Made by a program: the position numbers and the translations under genes
The notes under the pieces: model-generated
What the model was told of the DNA's origin: nothing
What the model saw: only the letters and a program-made list of their open reading frames with translations
Database searches by the model: none
Shown: positions 1 to 5,571 of the stretch, one piece after another
How positions within the stretch are numbered: the stretch's first letter is position 1
Layout: every line of letters starts with the position of its first letter
Assembly (NCBI GenBank): GCA_009705185.1
Contig: WLCS01000076.1
Span: forward strand, 1 to 5,571
Direction: 5' to 3'
Source: Actinomycetota bacterium
GTDB taxonomy: Bacteria > Actinomycetota > Actinomycetes > Nanopelagicales > Nanopelagicaceae
DNA: 5,571 bases

Positions 1-4628
<4,628 letters not shown>

Positions 4629-4636
4629 AAGGAGAA

Positions 4637-4642
4637 ATTTTA
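4637..4642 (-). promoter_or_regulatory. Possible -10 box for the surface-protein gene
   Basis: TAAAAT on the minus strand matches the TATAAT consensus at five of six bases and ends 8 nt before the ATG at 4628. No good -35 hexamer lies 16-19 bp upstream and there is no Shine-Dalgarno sequence. The arrangement would suit a leaderless or near-leaderless transcript, which is common in Actinobacteria. The AT-rich context makes a chance match possible. Confidence 0.3.
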
Positions 4643-4717
4643 CTGGATTACTAATTGATAATTGAGTCGTCACCGATGTGGCACAAACCCAATCACGCCC
4701 TTTTGAGCATGAAGCCA

Positions 4718-4725
4718 TATACCTT
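4718..4725 (+). promoter_or_regulatory. Possible -10 region for recO
   Basis: TATACCTT holds two candidate boxes. TACCTT (4720-4725) fits the TANNNT pattern and would place transcription start exactly on the A of the recO ATG at 4732; TATACC (4718-4723) lies 8 nt before it. No ribosome binding site is seen before 4732, which fits leaderless expression. A TTGAGC at 4703-4708 is too close to serve as its -35. Confidence 0.28.
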
Positions 4726-4731
4726 TATGCC

Positions 4732-5478
4732 ATGTCTGCGCCTCAATCCAAGCTCTATCGCGATGAGGCCATCATTTTGCGCACACAAAAATTAGGTGAA
4801 GCCGATCGCATCATCACCTTGCTGACAAAAGAACACGGTCGAATTCGAGGCGTTGCAAAGGGCGTTCGTCGCACAATGTCTAAATTTGGTGCCCGCCTTG
4901 AACCCGGTAGTCATGTTGATATTCAGATGCACTCTGGAAAAACATTCGACACCATCACTCAAGTCGAAGCAATTATGAATTACGGCGAAGCGCTTACTGA
5001 CGATTACCAGCGCTGGACAATTGCTCACGCAATTCTTGAAACTGCCGAACGTTTTACACAGCAAGAAGAAGAGCCAGCAACTCAAGAATTTCAATTAGTT
5101 GTTGGCGGCATGAAAGCACTTGCCGAAAACCGTTACGACTCCTCACTTATTCTTGATGCATTTTTATTGCGTTCACTTTCAATCGGCGGTTATGAACCAT
5201 CAATGACTTCGTGTTCGCGATGTGAAAAACCTGGACCGCACAGATATTTCTCATTAGTGGGTGGCGGATCAGTCTGTATGGATTGCAGACCATCAGCATC
5301 TGCTACCGCATCAACTGAAGCTCTTTCGCTCATGCAGGCGCTTTTAATCGGAGATTGGGATGTCGCAGAAAAGAGCGAACCCCGACATCGTCGCGAGGCT
5401 AGTGGTTTAGTAACTGCTTATCTACAATGGCACCTTGAACGCGGACTTCGTAGTTTGCCGATGGTGGAGAGAGCATGA
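4732..5478 (+). CDS. recO: DNA repair protein RecO
   Basis: RecO anneals single strands and, with RecR (and RecF), helps load RecA onto SSB-coated gaps. The 248-residue length is usual for the family. An N-terminal OB-fold covers about 1-85 ([20 protein letters not shown], then AKGVRR and KFGARLEP). A helical domain follows, and a zinc-binding site is formed by C161-x2-C164 and C182-x2-C185. The start at 4732 gives [14 protein letters not shown], close to the family's usual beginning. A GTG at 4678 in the same frame would add 18 residues of unrelated sequence and is less likely. No Shine-Dalgarno sequence is visible. The divergent upstream neighbour means recO cannot be read through from leuA, so it needs its own promoter. 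Its end overlaps uppS. Confidence 0.95.
   Translation: MSAPQSKLYRDEAIILRTQKLGEADRIITLLTKEHGRIRGVAKGVRRTMSKFGARLEPGSHVDIQMHSGKTFDTITQVEAIMNYGEALTDDYQRWTIAHAILETAERFTQQEEEPATQEFQLVVGGMKALAENRYDSSLILDAFLLRSLSIGGYEPSMTSCSRCEKPGPHRYFSLVGGGSVCMDCRPSASATASTEALSLMQALLIGDWDVAEKSEPRHRREASGLVTAYLQWHLERGLRSLPMVERA
5463..5471 (+). promoter_or_regulatory. Ribosome binding site of uppS inside recO
   Basis: GGTGGAGAG lies 3 nt before the uppS ATG at its nearest edge, with GGAG as the likely Shine-Dalgarno core. It is the only convincing ribosome binding site in the window and supports the ATG at 5475 as the start. Confidence 0.55.
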
Positions 5479-5571
5479 GCAAAGCAGAAAAGATTGAAGT
5501 TCCTGCGCACATAGCCATCGTGATGGATGGAAATGGGCGTTGGGCGAAAGAACGCGGCCTTGCCCGCACAG
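5475..5571 (+). CDS. uppS: Isoprenyl transferase / undecaprenyl diphosphate synthase UppS, 3' partial
   Basis: The first 32 codons are in the window. They contain [17 protein letters not shown], the hallmark of cis-prenyltransferases. D18 of MDGNGRW is the catalytic, magnesium-binding aspartate, and the G-N-G-R loop binds the diphosphate of the allylic substrate. The enzyme extends farnesyl or related diphosphates with isopentenyl diphosphate to build the lipid carrier for peptidoglycan synthesis at the membrane. Actinobacteria often have two such paralogues of different chain length, so product length cannot be told from this fragment. The ATG overlaps the recO stop (ATGA, 5475-5478), pointing to co-transcription and translational coupling. 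Confidence 0.95.
   Translation, partial: MSKAEKIEVPAHIAIVMDGNGRWAKERGLART

Noticed and set aside
4678..4731. GTG start for recO at 4678
   Set aside because: The added 18 residues have no family similarity and no ribosome binding site; the ATG at 4732 gives the usual RecO beginning.
4792..5094. 100-codon open frame on the minus strand inside recO
   Set aside because: It is antisense to well-conserved RecO sequence, and its composition (scattered Cys and Phe) shows no domain.

Overview
The window looks like a piece of a streamlined, moderate-GC actinobacterial chromosome. LeuA is of the long actinobacterial class ([21 protein letters not shown] and GNGERTGN all present). RecO carries the actinobacterial [21 protein letters not shown] start, and leuA, recO and uppS lie in the usual actinobacterial order. 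Base composition is clearly lower in GC than Streptomyces or Mycobacterium. That, with the style of the large secreted protein, suggests a freshwater planktonic lineage such as the acI/Nanopelagicales group; this placement is inference.

Layout. 1-1698 (+): leuA, leucine biosynthesis, with its 5' end outside the window. 1695-4628 (-): a 977-residue secreted multidomain protein, convergent with leuA. The two stop codons overlap by 3 bases plus one inside CTAA, and a pair of hairpins covers the joint 3' end. 4629-4731: a 103-bp divergent intergenic region with weak -10-like boxes on both strands and no Shine-Dalgarno sequence before either start. 4732-5478 (+): recO, DNA repair. 5475-5571 (+): the first 32 codons of uppS (undecaprenyl diphosphate synthase), overlapping recO by ATGA.

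Three of the four genes are housekeeping genes. The accessory element is the large minus-strand gene, which sits between leuA and recO against the direction of transcription. Its product reads as signal peptide, beta-rich domain of unknown function, InlB-type B-repeat, long glycine-rich module, Pro-Thr linker, bacterial Ig-like module, then two tandem OmpA-like peptidoglycan-binding domains, the second divergent. It has no sortase signal and no C-terminal membrane helix. The likely picture is an exported cell-surface protein held non-covalently on peptidoglycan by its C-terminus, with the rest projecting outward; ligand and role are unknown. No mobile element, CRISPR array, tRNA or rRNA was seen.
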